From assembly GCF_042654065.1 (NCBI RefSeq), contig NZ_JBHSFP010000023.1:1-64000 (forward strand): a stretch of DNA of 64,000 nucleotides. Direction: 5' to 3'. Source of the stretch: Sphaerisporangium dianthi. GTDB lineage: Bacteria > Actinomycetota > Actinomycetes > Streptosporangiales > Streptosporangiaceae. The translations under genes were made by a program, and so were the position numbers. The notes beneath the pieces were generated by a model that saw nothing but the letters and a program-made list of their open reading frames with translations, made no database searches and was not told the DNA's origin. Positions 15,494-24,193 of the stretch are shown in pieces (within the stretch, counting starts at the first letter, position 1; each line of letters opens with the position of its first letter).

Positions 15494-16794
15494 ACGACGG
15501 ATTCGCCGCGTGGTGGGCCGACCGGCACCGGGCGACGAGGTTCGAGGTGCGGCGGATCCCGTTCGCGAAGCTGGACCGGTGGGACTTCGAGCCGGGCAGC
15601 GGCAACCTGGCGCACGAGAGCGGTTCCTTCTTCACCGTCGAAGGGCTGCGCGTCAGGAACGACGACAGGCGTTCGTGGTCGCAGCCCATCATCAACCAGC
15701 CGGAGATCGGCATCCTGGGCGTCCTGGTCAAGGACGTCGACGGGGAGCCGCACTGCCTGATGCAGGCCAAGATGGAGCCGGGCAACGTCAACACCCTCCA
15801 GCTGTCCCCCACGGTGCAGGCGACACGCAGCAACTTCACCCGGGTGCACCGCGGCGGGACCACCCGCCACCTGGAGCACTTCGCCGGCTCAGGCCGGGGG
15901 AAGGTGCTGGTCGACAGCCTGCAGTCCGAGCAGGGCGCCTGGTTCTGGCACAAGCACAACCGCAACATGGTCGTCGAGGCGACCGCGGAGGTGCCCGAGC
16001 ACGAGGACTTCCGCTGGCTGCCGCTGCACCGGCTGCGGCGGCTCATGCGGCGGCCCAACCTCGTCAACATGGACGCCCGCACCGTGCTGGCGTGCATGCG
16101 GTTCACTCCCCCCGAGGACGCCGCCGACCCGTTCACCGGCGCCCTGGTGCGCTCGTACCGGGCCAGGTCCGGGCTGCACACCACGGCCGAGGTGCTGAGC
16201 TGGCTGACCGAGGCCAGGACCCGGTGCGACTGGCGGACCCGCCTGATCCCGCTCGGCGAGGTGTCGGGCTGGTCGCGGACCGACGACGAGATCCTCCACG
16301 ACGAGGGCAAGAGCTTCCGCATCCTCGCCGTCGAGGTGGAGGCCGGCAACCGGGAGGTCACCCGCTGGTCGCAGCCGCTGCTCGCGCCGCGCGGCAAGGG
16401 CCTCGCGGCCTTCCTGACCAGGGCCGTCGACGGCGTGCTGCACCTGCTGGTGCAGACGCGGCTCGAACCCGGGCTGCGCGACGTGGTGGAGCTCGCGCCC
16501 ACGCTCCAGCTCTCCGCCGGGGACGATCCCGGCGACCGGCCCTACGCCAGGGAGCTGCTCGCGGCCGACCGCGGGCGCGTGCGCTTCGACACCGTCATGT
16601 CGGAGGAGGGCGGCCGGTTCTACCACGCGCAGACCCGCTATCTGGTGGTGGAGGCCGACCCCGGCCTGCCGCCGGAGGTCCCCGAGGACTTCCGCTGGGT
16701 GACCGTGCGCCAGCTCATGGACCTGCTGAGGCACGGCCACTACGTCAACGTCGAGGCGCGCAGCCTGATCGCGTGCCTGCACAGCCTGTGGTGA
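15490..16794 (+). CDS. dTDP-4-keto-6-deoxyglucose 2,3-dehydratase (EvaA-like)
   Basis: A 434-residue NDP-hexose 2,3-dehydratase made of two homologous halves, each with a W-x-QP(I/L), QAKMEPGNVNTLQLSPT or QTRLEPGLRDVVELAPT segment and a late NMDARTVLACM or NVEARSLIACL. The GTG start at 15490 overlaps the aminotransferase stop. The enzyme removes the C2 hydroxyl, giving the 3,4-diketo intermediate of 2,6-dideoxysugars such as vancosamine and epivancosamine. Length and both halves are complete. Confidence 0.95.
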   Translation: MNDGFAAWWADRHRATRFEVRRIPFAKLDRWDFEPGSGNLAHESGSFFTVEGLRVRNDDRRSWSQPIINQPEIGILGVLVKDVDGEPHCLMQAKMEPGNVNTLQLSPTVQATRSNFTRVHRGGTTRHLEHFAGSGRGKVLVDSLQSEQGAWFWHKHNRNMVVEATAEVPEHEDFRWLPLHRLRRLMRRPNLVNMDARTVLACMRFTPPEDAADPFTGALVRSYRARSGLHTTAEVLSWLTEARTRCDWRTRLIPLGEVSGWSRTDDEILHDEGKSFRILAVEVEAGNREVTRWSQPLLAPRGKGLAAFLTRAVDGVLHLLVQTRLEPGLRDVVELAPTLQLSAGDDPGDRPYARELLAADRGRVRFDTVMSEEGGRFYHAQTRYLVVEADPGLPPEVPEDFRWVTVRQLMDLLRHGHYVNVEARSLIACLHSLW

Positions 16795-16814
16795 CCTGAA
16801 AGGACTGGCCGATC

Positions 16815-17414
16815 GTGCGCGCACGCAAGCTCTCCGTCGAGGGGGCCGTCGAGTTCACCCCCGAGGTCTTCCCCGACGAGCGGGGACTGTTCGCCTCGCC
16901 CTACCAGGAACCGGCCTTCGTCGAGGCCGTGGGCCGGCCGCTGTTCCCCGTGGCGCAGACCAGCCACAGCAGGTCGCGGCGCGGGGTGGTCAGGGGCGTC
17001 CACTACACGGCCACCCCGCCGGGCAACGCCAAGTACGTCTACTGCCCGCAGGGCAGGGCGCTGGACCTGATCGTCGATCTGCGCACGGGCTCGCCGACCT
17101 TCGGCGCGTGGGACGCGGTGGAGCTCACCCCGGGGAGCTATCGCTCGGTCTACCTGCCCATCGGGGTCGGGCACGCCTTCGTGATCCTCGAGGACGACAC
17201 GATCATGTCGTACCTGCTGTCCATGTTCTACGATCCCGCCGTCGAGCTGGCGATCTCCCCCCTGGACCCCGCGCTCGGCCTGCCCATCCCCGCCGGCCTC
17301 GATCCCCTCCTTTCGCCCCGCGACCGCGAGGCGCCCACGCTCGCCGCGGCGATGGAGGCGGGGACCCTGCCCGAGTACGACGTCTGCCAGCGCATGGAGG
17401 CCGCCCGTGCCTGA
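16815..17414 (+). CDS. dTDP-sugar 3,5-/5-epimerase (RmlC/EvaD-like)
   Basis: A 199-residue cupin-fold epimerase: FTPEVFPDERGLFASPYQE, SHSRSRRGVVRGVHYT with the catalytic His, YVYCPQGRALDLIVDLR and the later YLPIGVGHAFVILEDD. GTG start. It inverts C5 (and perhaps C3), converting D- to L-configured intermediates. The following ketoreductase starts 8 nt before its stop, so the sugar genes are translationally coupled. Confidence 0.93.
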   Translation: MRARKLSVEGAVEFTPEVFPDERGLFASPYQEPAFVEAVGRPLFPVAQTSHSRSRRGVVRGVHYTATPPGNAKYVYCPQGRALDLIVDLRTGSPTFGAWDAVELTPGSYRSVYLPIGVGHAFVILEDDTIMSYLLSMFYDPAVELAISPLDPALGLPIPAGLDPLLSPRDREAPTLAAAMEAGTLPEYDVCQRMEAARA

Positions 17415-18393
17415 CGGGCCGCTGGTCACCGTGCTCGGCGCGTCCGGATTCATCGGCTCCGCGGTCGCCGCCGCGCTGGCCGCGCGGCCGATCCGGCTCA
17501 GGCTGGTGACCCGCCGCCCGGCGGCGCCGCCGCCGGGCCCGGCGGCGGTGGAGGTCCTCGCCGCCGATCTGACCGGCGAGGGCGCGGTGGAGAAGGCGGT
17601 GGCGGGCTCCGACGCCGTGCTGCACCTCGTGGCGCACATCTCCGGCACGGGCGCCTGGCGGGTCTCCGACGGCGACAGGCTCGGCGAGCTGGTCAACCTG
17701 GGCCTGCTCGGCCGGGTGACGCACGCGTTGCGCGGCCGCGCGGAACCCCCCGTCGTGGTGTTCACCGGCTCCACCAGCCAGGCGGGCGCCGACGGGTGGG
17801 TGGACGGCAGCGAGGCCGACCGGCCGGTCACCGCCTACGACCGGCAGAAGATCGCCGCCGAGCGCGTGCTCGGCGCCGCGACCGCGGACGGCTCGGTGCG
17901 GGGCATCGCGCTCCGGCTGCCCACGGTGTACGGCGCCGGCCCGGCGTCCTGCGGGCCAGGCAAGGGCGTGGTGGCGGCGATGGCACGCCGCGCCTACGCC
18001 GGCGAGCCGCTGGAGATGTGGCACGACGGTTCGGTGGAACGCGACCTGCTGCACGTCGGCGACGCCGCCGCGGCGCTGCTGGCCGCGCTGGACCACGCCC
18101 GCGAGCTCGCGGCGGCCTCCGAGCAGCCGTGGGTCATCGGCACCGGCGTGCCCACCCGGCTCGCGGAGCTGTGCGCCGAGGTCTCCGGGGCGGTGGCCGC
18201 CCTGACCGGACGGCCGCCGGTGCCCGTCGTCACGGTGCCGCCGCCCCCCGAGGCGACGACCGCCGACTTCCTCGGCTCGGTCGCCGACTCCTCCGCCTTC
18301 CGCCGGGTCACCGGCTGGCGGCCCCGGGTGCCGTGGCGGGCCGGAGTGCGGCGGACGGTGGCGGCCATGACCACCCCGGTCACACCACCCTGA
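17407..18393 (+). CDS. dTDP-sugar 4-ketoreductase, SDR (EvaE-like)
   Basis: A 328-residue extended short-chain dehydrogenase with the nucleotide-binding VTVLGASGFIGSAVAAAL at the N-terminus, the Thr/Ser of FTGSTSQAG and the catalytic Tyr-x3-Lys in AYDRQKIAAE. It matches the last step, 4-keto reduction, of vancosamine-type sugars. GTG start inside the epimerase gene. Its 3' end overlaps the convergent C-methyltransferase gene by 14 nt, so antisense overlap of the two operons is unavoidable. Confidence 0.9.
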   Translation: MPDGPLVTVLGASGFIGSAVAAALAARPIRLRLVTRRPAAPPPGPAAVEVLAADLTGEGAVEKAVAGSDAVLHLVAHISGTGAWRVSDGDRLGELVNLGLLGRVTHALRGRAEPPVVVFTGSTSQAGADGWVDGSEADRPVTAYDRQKIAAERVLGAATADGSVRGIALRLPTVYGAGPASCGPGKGVVAAMARRAYAGEPLEMWHDGSVERDLLHVGDAAAALLAALDHARELAAASEQPWVIGTGVPTRLAELCAEVSGAVAALTGRPPVPVVTVPPPPEATTADFLGSVADSSAFRRVTGWRPRVPWRAGVRRTVAAMTTPVTPP

Positions 18394-19618
18394 CCTCCGG
18401 GACGTAGGTGATCCACTTGCCGCCGGCCTGCTCGAACGCGGTCTCCTTGGCCATGATCTCGGCGGCGTGGTTCCACGCGAACAGGACGGCGTAGTCGGGA
18501 TAGGGGTCGGCGAACGCCTCCGGCCCGCGCACCGGGATGTGCGACCCCGGCGTCACCGTCCCCTGCTTGGCCTCGGTGCTGTCGCAGATGAACGGGATCA
18601 GGCCGGGGCCGATGCCGCAGTAGTTGAGCACGGTGGCGCTCTTGGCGGTGGCGCCGTAGCCGGCGACCCGCCTGCCCTGCCCCTTCAGCTCGGTCAGCAG
18701 CGTGACGAGCCGCTCGCGCGCCCGCTCGACCCTGGCGCCGAACGCGGCGAGGGTGGCCTCGGCGGTCAGCTCGCGCGCCTGTTCCTCGGCCAGCAGCTCG
18801 GCGACCGCGGGCGCCGGCGTGCGCGCCCCCGCGCGGGCCAGCGTGTAGCGCGCCTCTCCCCCGTGAACCGGCAGGCGTTCCACGTCGACCAGCTCCAGCC
18901 CGTAGGGCCGCGCGGCCGCGCGCACCGAGCCCACGGTGAAGAAGTAGAAGTGCTCGTCGTAGATCTGGTCGAACGACGCCCGCTCCACGATGTCCAGGAA
19001 GTAGGGGTCCTCGAACACGAACACCCCGTCCGGGCCGAGAAGGGCGTCCACGCCGCGCAGGATCGAGTCCAGGTAGGGGATGTGGCACAGGGTGTTGGCC
19101 GCGTAGATCACGTCGGCCGGGCCGTCCTGGGCGCGGATCTCCCTGGCCACGGCCTCCTCGAAGAAGCTCTTGCGCACGCGCACGCCCTTGGCGGCGGCCA
19201 GGTCGGCGACCCCGCCCGACGGCTCGACCCCGAGGTGCCTGACGCCCGCCTCGGCGACGACGCGCAGCATGGCCCCGTCGTTGCAGCCGAGCTCGACGAT
19301 GAACGGGTCGGGGCCGGTGAGCTCGGTCTCAAGGAATCGCCCGGCGGCCTTCGCGAAATGGTCCCGCATGACCGACGACCCGGAGGAGACATAGGGGTAG
19401 CCGGCGTGGAACATGCGATCGCGCGGCACCTCTTCCATGAGCTGGACCATGGTGCACGACGCGCAGCTTCCGACGGCGAGCCGGTAGAAGAACTCGTCGG
19501 CCGGCGGCTTTTCGAGGAAGGCGTCGGACAGCGGCTGCCGCCCGAAATCGAAGAATTCAGTGACCCGACCGCCGCAGATGCGGCACCGGTGTTCCGGATT
19601 TCCCGGTGCAGAAGACAT
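18380..19618 (-). CDS. dTDP-sugar C3-methyltransferase (EvaC/TylC3-like)
   Basis: A 412-residue sugar C-methyltransferase. An N-terminal zinc-binding region (CRICGG and later SCASC), an SAM site VELGCNDGAMLR, then IYDEHFYFFTV and the C-terminal YGATAKSATVLNYCG domain follow the usual family order. It adds the C3 methyl branch to a 3-amino-4-keto sugar, which defines vancosamine-type sugars. ATG at 19618 with GAGGAGC upstream; ATG-less extension further upstream is rejected. It is transcribed opposite to the other sugar genes and has a degenerate cluster palindrome 100 nt upstream. Confidence 0.93.
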   Translation of the reverse strand: MSSAPGNPEHRCRICGGRVTEFFDFGRQPLSDAFLEKPPADEFFYRLAVGSCASCTMVQLMEEVPRDRMFHAGYPYVSSGSSVMRDHFAKAAGRFLETELTGPDPFIVELGCNDGAMLRVVAEAGVRHLGVEPSGGVADLAAAKGVRVRKSFFEEAVAREIRAQDGPADVIYAANTLCHIPYLDSILRGVDALLGPDGVFVFEDPYFLDIVERASFDQIYDEHFYFFTVGSVRAAARPYGLELVDVERLPVHGGEARYTLARAGARTPAPAVAELLAEEQARELTAEATLAAFGARVERARERLVTLLTELKGQGRRVAGYGATAKSATVLNYCGIGPGLIPFICDSTEAKQGTVTPGSHIPVRGPEAFADPYPDYAVLFAWNHAAEIMAKETAFEQAGGKWITYVPEVRVV

Positions 19619-19717
19619 CGGCGCTCCTCCGTCCACGATTTTCCGTCCATTCTCACCGGCGCCGTGAATGGCGTCCATCCCGGCGGGACAATTGTCATTC
19701 CTCATTCCCGGGCGCGT

Positions 19718-19733
19718 GTCTCGCCAGCGGGAC
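19718..19733. promoter_or_regulatory. Degenerate palindromic box (2 mismatches)
   Basis: GTCTCGCCAGCGGGAC differs at two positions from the cluster 16-mer and sits 100 nt upstream of the C-methyltransferase start. A half-like CCGGCGGGACA lies at 19681-19690. Likely a weaker binding site. Confidence 0.4.
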
Positions 19734-19746
19734 GGCCGGGCCCGGT

Positions 19747-20730
19747 TCAGCCGGTCACGGCGCTCGGCTCGGCCTGCCGCTCCCGCTGGTCCGGCGCCCA
19801 CGACGGGCCGCCGTCGAGGGTGTCGGCGGCGCGCACGGGGACGCTGGCCTCCCTGATGTAGTACGGGCGAAGGCCTCCCGCCTCGCGCATGAGCCGCCGC
19901 AGATAGCGGGCCACCAGGCCGACGGAGCCCAGGGTCAGGCCGCTCAGCAGCACGCCGCCCGCCCCGAGGAGCGCCGGCCCTGCCGCCCCCGCCACCCCGG
20001 CGATCGCCAGCACGGCCGCGAGCAGGGCGCCCGCGGCGGCCATCGCGTAGACGGCGCTGAGCGGACGCCAGGAGAACCCGAAGAACAGCTCCAGGCTGTA
20101 GGCGGTCAGTTTGCCGAGGCCCAGCCTGGACCTGCCCTCGGTGCGCGCCCGGTGGGAGACCGGCGTCAGGGCGTACCTGGCCCCCACCAGCGGCACCGCC
20201 GGGATGAACCACGACAGCCCGAGGTCGACGACGGTCCGGGCGACCGAGCTCCTGGCCACGCGGAAGTTGGAGGAGCCGGGCGGGAAGTCGATGCCGAAGA
20301 CGCGCCCGGCCAGCCAGTGCAGCATGAACGAGCCGAGCTTCCTGACGAGGGGATCCTTTCGGCCCTGCCGCATCCCGAAGACGACGTCGTAGCCCTCGGC
20401 GGCCTTGTCGAGCAGCCGCCTGATCTCGGTGGGCGCCACCTGGAGGTCCGCGTCGCACTGCACGGTCCATTCCTTGGCGGCGTAGCGGAACCCGGCCACC
20501 TCGACGGCGGCGAGCCCGAAGTTCCGGGTGAAGGACAGATAGTTCACCCTCGGGTCCATGCGCGCGAGGCCGCGGATACGCGCGAGGGAATCATCGGTGC
20601 TGCCGTCGTCGACGAACAGTATTTCAAGGTCGTCGATTTCGGCCAGCGCCTCGGTGAGTTCTCGGTAGGCGACCTCGACCTGCCTTCCCTCATTGAGACA
20701 CGGCACCAGGACAGTGAGGCCGCCATTCAT
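19747..20730 (-). CDS. GT2 glycosyltransferase with two C-terminal membrane helices (ArnC/GtrB-like)
   Basis: 327 residues. The GT-A catalytic domain has VLVPCLNEG, the FVDDGSTDDS metal/nucleotide region, QCDADLQ (DxD equivalent) and NFGLAAVEVAG. Two hydrophobic helices at about 235-290 end in a basic tail. This is the build of transferases that place a sugar on polyprenyl phosphate (ArnC, GtrB, DPM1). With the ArnT-like gene at 21824 it would make and use a lipid-linked sugar for glycosylation outside the membrane (inference). ATG 20730; divergent from the SDR at 20858. Confidence 0.88.
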   Translation of the reverse strand: MNGGLTVLVPCLNEGRQVEVAYRELTEALAEIDDLEILFVDDGSTDDSLARIRGLARMDPRVNYLSFTRNFGLAAVEVAGFRYAAKEWTVQCDADLQVAPTEIRRLLDKAAEGYDVVFGMRQGRKDPLVRKLGSFMLHWLAGRVFGIDFPPGSSNFRVARSSVARTVVDLGLSWFIPAVPLVGARYALTPVSHRARTEGRSRLGLGKLTAYSLELFFGFSWRPLSAVYAMAAAGALLAAVLAIAGVAGAAGPALLGAGGVLLSGLTLGSVGLVARYLRRLMREAGGLRPYYIREASVPVRAADTLDGGPSWAPDQRERQAEPSAVTG

Positions 20731-20857
20731 TATGACCCTCCGGTAGACCGGCGAACGTTCAATGGCCCGTGGAATCCATCCGGCGATTACAGTAATATCC
20801 CAGCACTGGTCGTCTCTGCAAATATCATTCCCGGGAAAAAGAATCGGTGGGCGGAAC

Positions 20858-21805
20858 ATGAAGGTGGGAGTCACCGGCGGAAACGGTTTCATCGGGCAAT
20901 ACGTATGCGAGGAGCTCGTGAAACGCGGGCACGAGCCGATGGTCTTCGACCATCGCGGGCGATGCCCCGGAGGGCCATGGGAGGTGATGATCGGCGACGT
21001 CCGCGACGCCACCGCCATGAGCGAGCTGGCCGCGCAGTGCGACGGGATCATCCATCTGGCCGCGGTGCTCGGCACACAGGAGACCATCACCAACCCCCGG
21101 CCCGCCGCCGAGACCAACCTGCAGGGCGGTCTCAACTTCCTGGAGGCCGTGGCCCAGTACGACCTGCCCGGCGTCTACATCTGCGTCGGGAACCACTGGA
21201 TGAACAACAGCTACTCCATCACCAAGACGGCGGTGGAGCGCTTCGTCCAGATGTTCAACTCCCACCGGGGCACCCGGGTCAACTGCGTGCGCGTGGTGAA
21301 CGCCTACGGCCCGGGGCAGAAGGCGGCGCCGCCGTTCGCCGCCGGCAAGGTCAGGAAGATCACTCCCGCCGTGGTGTGCCGCGCGCTGTCGGGCATGCCG
21401 GTCGAGCTGTACGGCGGCGGCAGACAGATCTCCGACATGGTGTGGGTGGGCGACGCGGCCCGCGGGCTGGTCGCCGCCCTGGAGACCGCGGCGGCCGGCC
21501 GGGTGCTCGACCAGGTGGTCGAGGTCGGGCCGATGAAGTCGACCAGCATCCGCGAGGTCGCCGAGCTGATCATCGACCTCTGCGCCGACAGGGGGTACCC
21601 GCGGGTGCCCGTCCACGAGCTGCCCATGCGCCCCGGCGAGACCCCTGACACCCCGGTCACGGTCGACTCCTCCACGCTGCTCGACGTCGGGATGGCGCCC
21701 GACTCGCTGGTGCCGCTCAGGGACGGCATGGCGCTCACCGTGGACTGGTTCATCGAGAACCACGGGGTCACCTGGACCGCCCCTGAGGCCGGCGTTCACG
21801 CCTGA
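20858..21805 (+). CDS. NAD-dependent sugar epimerase/dehydratase (extended SDR)
   Basis: 315 residues. MKVGVTGGNGFIGQYVCEEL is the Rossmann motif, IIHLAAVLGT follows, and the catalytic Tyr-x3-Lys is in SYSITKTAVE. RVVNAYGPGQ and the C-terminal substrate region complete the fold. It probably modifies a nucleotide sugar; it could supply the sugar used by the flanking GT2/ArnT-like pair. The exact reaction is not assignable. Confidence 0.87.
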   Translation: MKVGVTGGNGFIGQYVCEELVKRGHEPMVFDHRGRCPGGPWEVMIGDVRDATAMSELAAQCDGIIHLAAVLGTQETITNPRPAAETNLQGGLNFLEAVAQYDLPGVYICVGNHWMNNSYSITKTAVERFVQMFNSHRGTRVNCVRVVNAYGPGQKAAPPFAAGKVRKITPAVVCRALSGMPVELYGGGRQISDMVWVGDAARGLVAALETAAAGRVLDQVVEVGPMKSTSIREVAELIIDLCADRGYPRVPVHELPMRPGETPDTPVTVDSSTLLDVGMAPDSLVPLRDGMALTVDWFIENHGVTWTAPEAGVHA

Positions 21806-21823
21806 CAGGCCCTCCGGCCCCGG

Positions 21824-23392
21824 CTACTCCGCCACCTCCAGGCGGCGCAGCCGGGGCCAGAGGCTCGACCAGGGCTCGGTGCGCCCCTCGCACAGCCAGA
21901 TCGGCGTGCCGATCTCCAGGCCCACCCTGCCCTCGACGGCGCCCACCTTCCGCACCTGCCCGAAGCGCCCTCGCAACGGGCCGGGGTCGTCGCCGACGTA
22001 CAGCGCGGCCGTCGCGCTCTCCGGCGGCGCGCCGAAGTACCAGTAGCCGCGGGATCCGCTGTAGACGGCGGGGAGCCCGCGGCCGGCGCGGTAGACCTCC
22101 AGGGCCCCCGCCTGCCAGTAGGTCTCGGCGAGCAGCACGGTGTCGCGGCGGACGGGCTCGGGCAGCGCCCTGTGGGCCCGCGCGACCGAGTCCGCCAGCT
22201 CGGGCCAGCCGAACTGCGAGATCGTCGTCGCGACGGCCAGATCGGACATCTGCTCCTCCGTCGGCTGCCTGACGTCGGAGGCGGGCGTCAGCGGCAGGCC
22301 CATGACGCCCAGGGCCGCCGAGGCGGCCAGCAGCGGCCAGGAGACCCACCACCACCAGCGGCGACGGGCCGCGAGTGCCTCCAGCCGCACCGCGCCGGCC
22401 GCCCAGGCGATCGGGAAGACGCCCACGACGTGGTAGAAGCGGCCGCCGGTGAGCCCCACGAACAGGATCACCCCCAGCGCGGCCAGCCCCAGGAACCGGT
22501 AGGCGCGCAGGTCCTTCGCCGCGAGCAGGCGCCAGAGGCCGTAGCACAGCAGAAGGGTGCCCGCCACGACGCCGCCGAGCAGCAGCACCCAGACGACGAA
22601 GCCGACGCCCCGGCGGCCGAACAGCGCCTCCTCCTGCGCGACGACCTCGGCGAAGGCCAGCGCCGGCCATCCGTGGGCCGCCTGCCAGGCCAGCCCGGGA
22701 ACGGCCGACACCACCGCGACCGCGCCTCCGAGCCACAGCATGCGCGAGCGCGGCAGGTCGCGGGGGCCGACCGCGAGAGCGCTGACGAGCAGGAACGCCC
22801 AGAGCATCGGGATGAGCAGCTTGACCTGCAACGCGACGGCCGTCACGACACCGGCCCACAGCAGCGGCCGGTCGTCGCCGGCCGGGCCGTACGGCCCCCG
22901 CCCGCGCAGCCGGACCCAGCGCACCACCAGCCAGGTGACGACCGTCCACGAGACCATGTCCAGCGTTCCGGTGTCCAGCAATTGGCCGGTGCTGACGAAC
23001 GCCGCGAAATAGGCGACCGCGCTCACGATCTGCGCGGCGGCGGCTCCGCCCAATTCCCGCGTGATCTGCGCGGTGACCACCGCGCCCGCCGCCAACGCCA
23101 GCGGCGAGACCAGCCGCAGCGCGAAGAGTGAACCGGGGAACAAGGTGTCCGCCAGCCACGCCAGCGCGGGGACCAGCGGTTGCTGGTCCACATATCCCCA
23201 GCTCAGATGCCGCCCCGAGGCGATGAGATAGAGCTCGTCGCTGAAATACCCGTAGCGGCCCAGCGTCGGCAGCGAGACGGCCACGACGACGAGAAAGACG
23301 ATTGACAATCCTTTCCAGGCCAGCGGGCGAACCACTGGAGCGACCACACTCCGGTACTCGATTTTCGTGCCGTCCATCGCCGTCCAATTCAT
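21824..23392 (-). CDS. ArnT/PMT-like integral membrane glycosyltransferase (GT-C)
   Basis: About 522 residues with roughly ten membrane spans and a C-terminal soluble part. The first outer loop holds YFSDELYLIASG, the acidic motif expected for GT-C enzymes that take sugars from polyprenyl phosphate. The ATG at 23392 has AGGA 8 nt upstream. The next in-frame ATG, at 23449, has no ribosome site and would sit against the palindrome at 23456. It likely glycosylates a product outside the membrane, paired with the GT2 at 19747. Confidence 0.82.
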   Translation of the reverse strand: MNWTAMDGTKIEYRSVVAPVVRPLAWKGLSIVFLVVVAVSLPTLGRYGYFSDELYLIASGRHLSWGYVDQQPLVPALAWLADTLFPGSLFALRLVSPLALAAGAVVTAQITRELGGAAAAQIVSAVAYFAAFVSTGQLLDTGTLDMVSWTVVTWLVVRWVRLRGRGPYGPAGDDRPLLWAGVVTAVALQVKLLIPMLWAFLLVSALAVGPRDLPRSRMLWLGGAVAVVSAVPGLAWQAAHGWPALAFAEVVAQEEALFGRRGVGFVVWVLLLGGVVAGTLLLCYGLWRLLAAKDLRAYRFLGLAALGVILFVGLTGGRFYHVVGVFPIAWAAGAVRLEALAARRRWWWWVSWPLLAASAALGVMGLPLTPASDVRQPTEEQMSDLAVATTISQFGWPELADSVARAHRALPEPVRRDTVLLAETYWQAGALEVYRAGRGLPAVYSGSRGYWYFGAPPESATAALYVGDDPGPLRGRFGQVRKVGAVEGRVGLEIGTPIWLCEGRTEPWSSLWPRLRRLEVAE

Positions 23393-23455
23393 ATTGTCCT
23401 GCCGCGTTCCGGGAATCGCAGAATAGGCATTCCATGTTTTATGGTCCATAATGCT

Positions 23456-23471
23456 GTCCCGCCGGCGGGAC
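23456..23471. promoter_or_regulatory. Palindromic box 4, GTCCCGCCGGCGGGAC
   Basis: A perfect copy of the cluster palindrome, extended to 22 bp by flanking GCT/AGC. It lies 64 nt upstream of the preferred start of the ArnT-like gene and 74 nt upstream of the divergent small membrane protein. It is the last copy seen, suggesting the right edge of the regulon. Confidence 0.62.
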
Positions 23472-23544
23472 AGCGCCGCGCGCCGTCGCCGGGCTATCGT
23501 GGCTCCCGTTCGAGGACGCGCGATCCACCGGTGAAAGGAGCGGG

Positions 23545-24015
23545 ATGCAGATCAAGACCGACGGTCAGGCGGATCCGGACGACTGGAGGTCCGGCATCGG
23601 TGACCTCGTCGCCGACATGTTCTCCTATTGGACATTCGGCCTGGGCAGCTACTCGGCGGGAGAATCCGACCGCGCTTACGGTCCCGTCAAGCTGGTGATC
23701 TGGACCGTGGTCGCGATCGGCGTGGCCGCCGCCGTGTCCGCGTTGCGCATCGCCCTGTTCGGCGAGCCGACCGCCGGCTGGGGCATCGCGCTGGTCCCGC
23801 TGATCATGCCGCTGGTCGGAGCCTTGGCGCACCGGCCCCGCCACTGGGTGCCCGGCCTGGTCCTCGGCGCGGGGGCGGGCGTGCTCACGGCCGTCGGCCT
23901 CGGCATCGACCTCGGCTCGTCGATCGGCTCGTTCTGGGGCGGGATGGCCGCGGTCTCCGCCGGCTTCCTGGTCTGCTCGATCGTGTTCGCCGCCGTCACC
24001 TGGAACCGCGGGTGA
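23545..24015 (+). CDS. Small integral membrane protein, unknown function
   Basis: 156 residues with a hydrophilic first ~45 residues and four predicted hydrophobic segments (VKLVIWTVVAIGVAAAVSAL; WGIALVPLIMPLVGALA; WVPGLVLGAGAGVLTAVGLG; AAVSAGFLVCSIVFAAVTW). I do not recognise a family. Preceded by AAGGAG and divergent from the ArnT-like gene across box 4, so it may belong to the same regulon; immunity or transport help is possible but unsupported. The 178 bp after it show nothing clear. Confidence 0.75.
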   Translation: MQIKTDGQADPDDWRSGIGDLVADMFSYWTFGLGSYSAGESDRAYGPVKLVIWTVVAIGVAAAVSALRIALFGEPTAGWGIALVPLIMPLVGALAHRPRHWVPGLVLGAGAGVLTAVGLGIDLGSSIGSFWGGMAAVSAGFLVCSIVFAAVTWNRG

Positions 24016-24193
24016 GCTCCGGCGGCGCCCGCCGTCCCCCGGCCGCCGTCTTGACGAGCCGCAGAGAAGACCGACGGGGGAACGCCCGCCTGGCCGGCGC
24101 GCAGGATGGACGCACCGGCCAGGCGAACCCTCGCCCCGGGGGTTCGACGCGCCACGCCGCGGCGCACCGCCGGGAGCGCGACGCGACGGGCCG

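Noticed and set aside
19619..20470. N-terminal extension of the C-methyltransferase
   Set aside because: It is a shadow of the GT2 gene; ATG 19618 has a good ribosome site and the family start.
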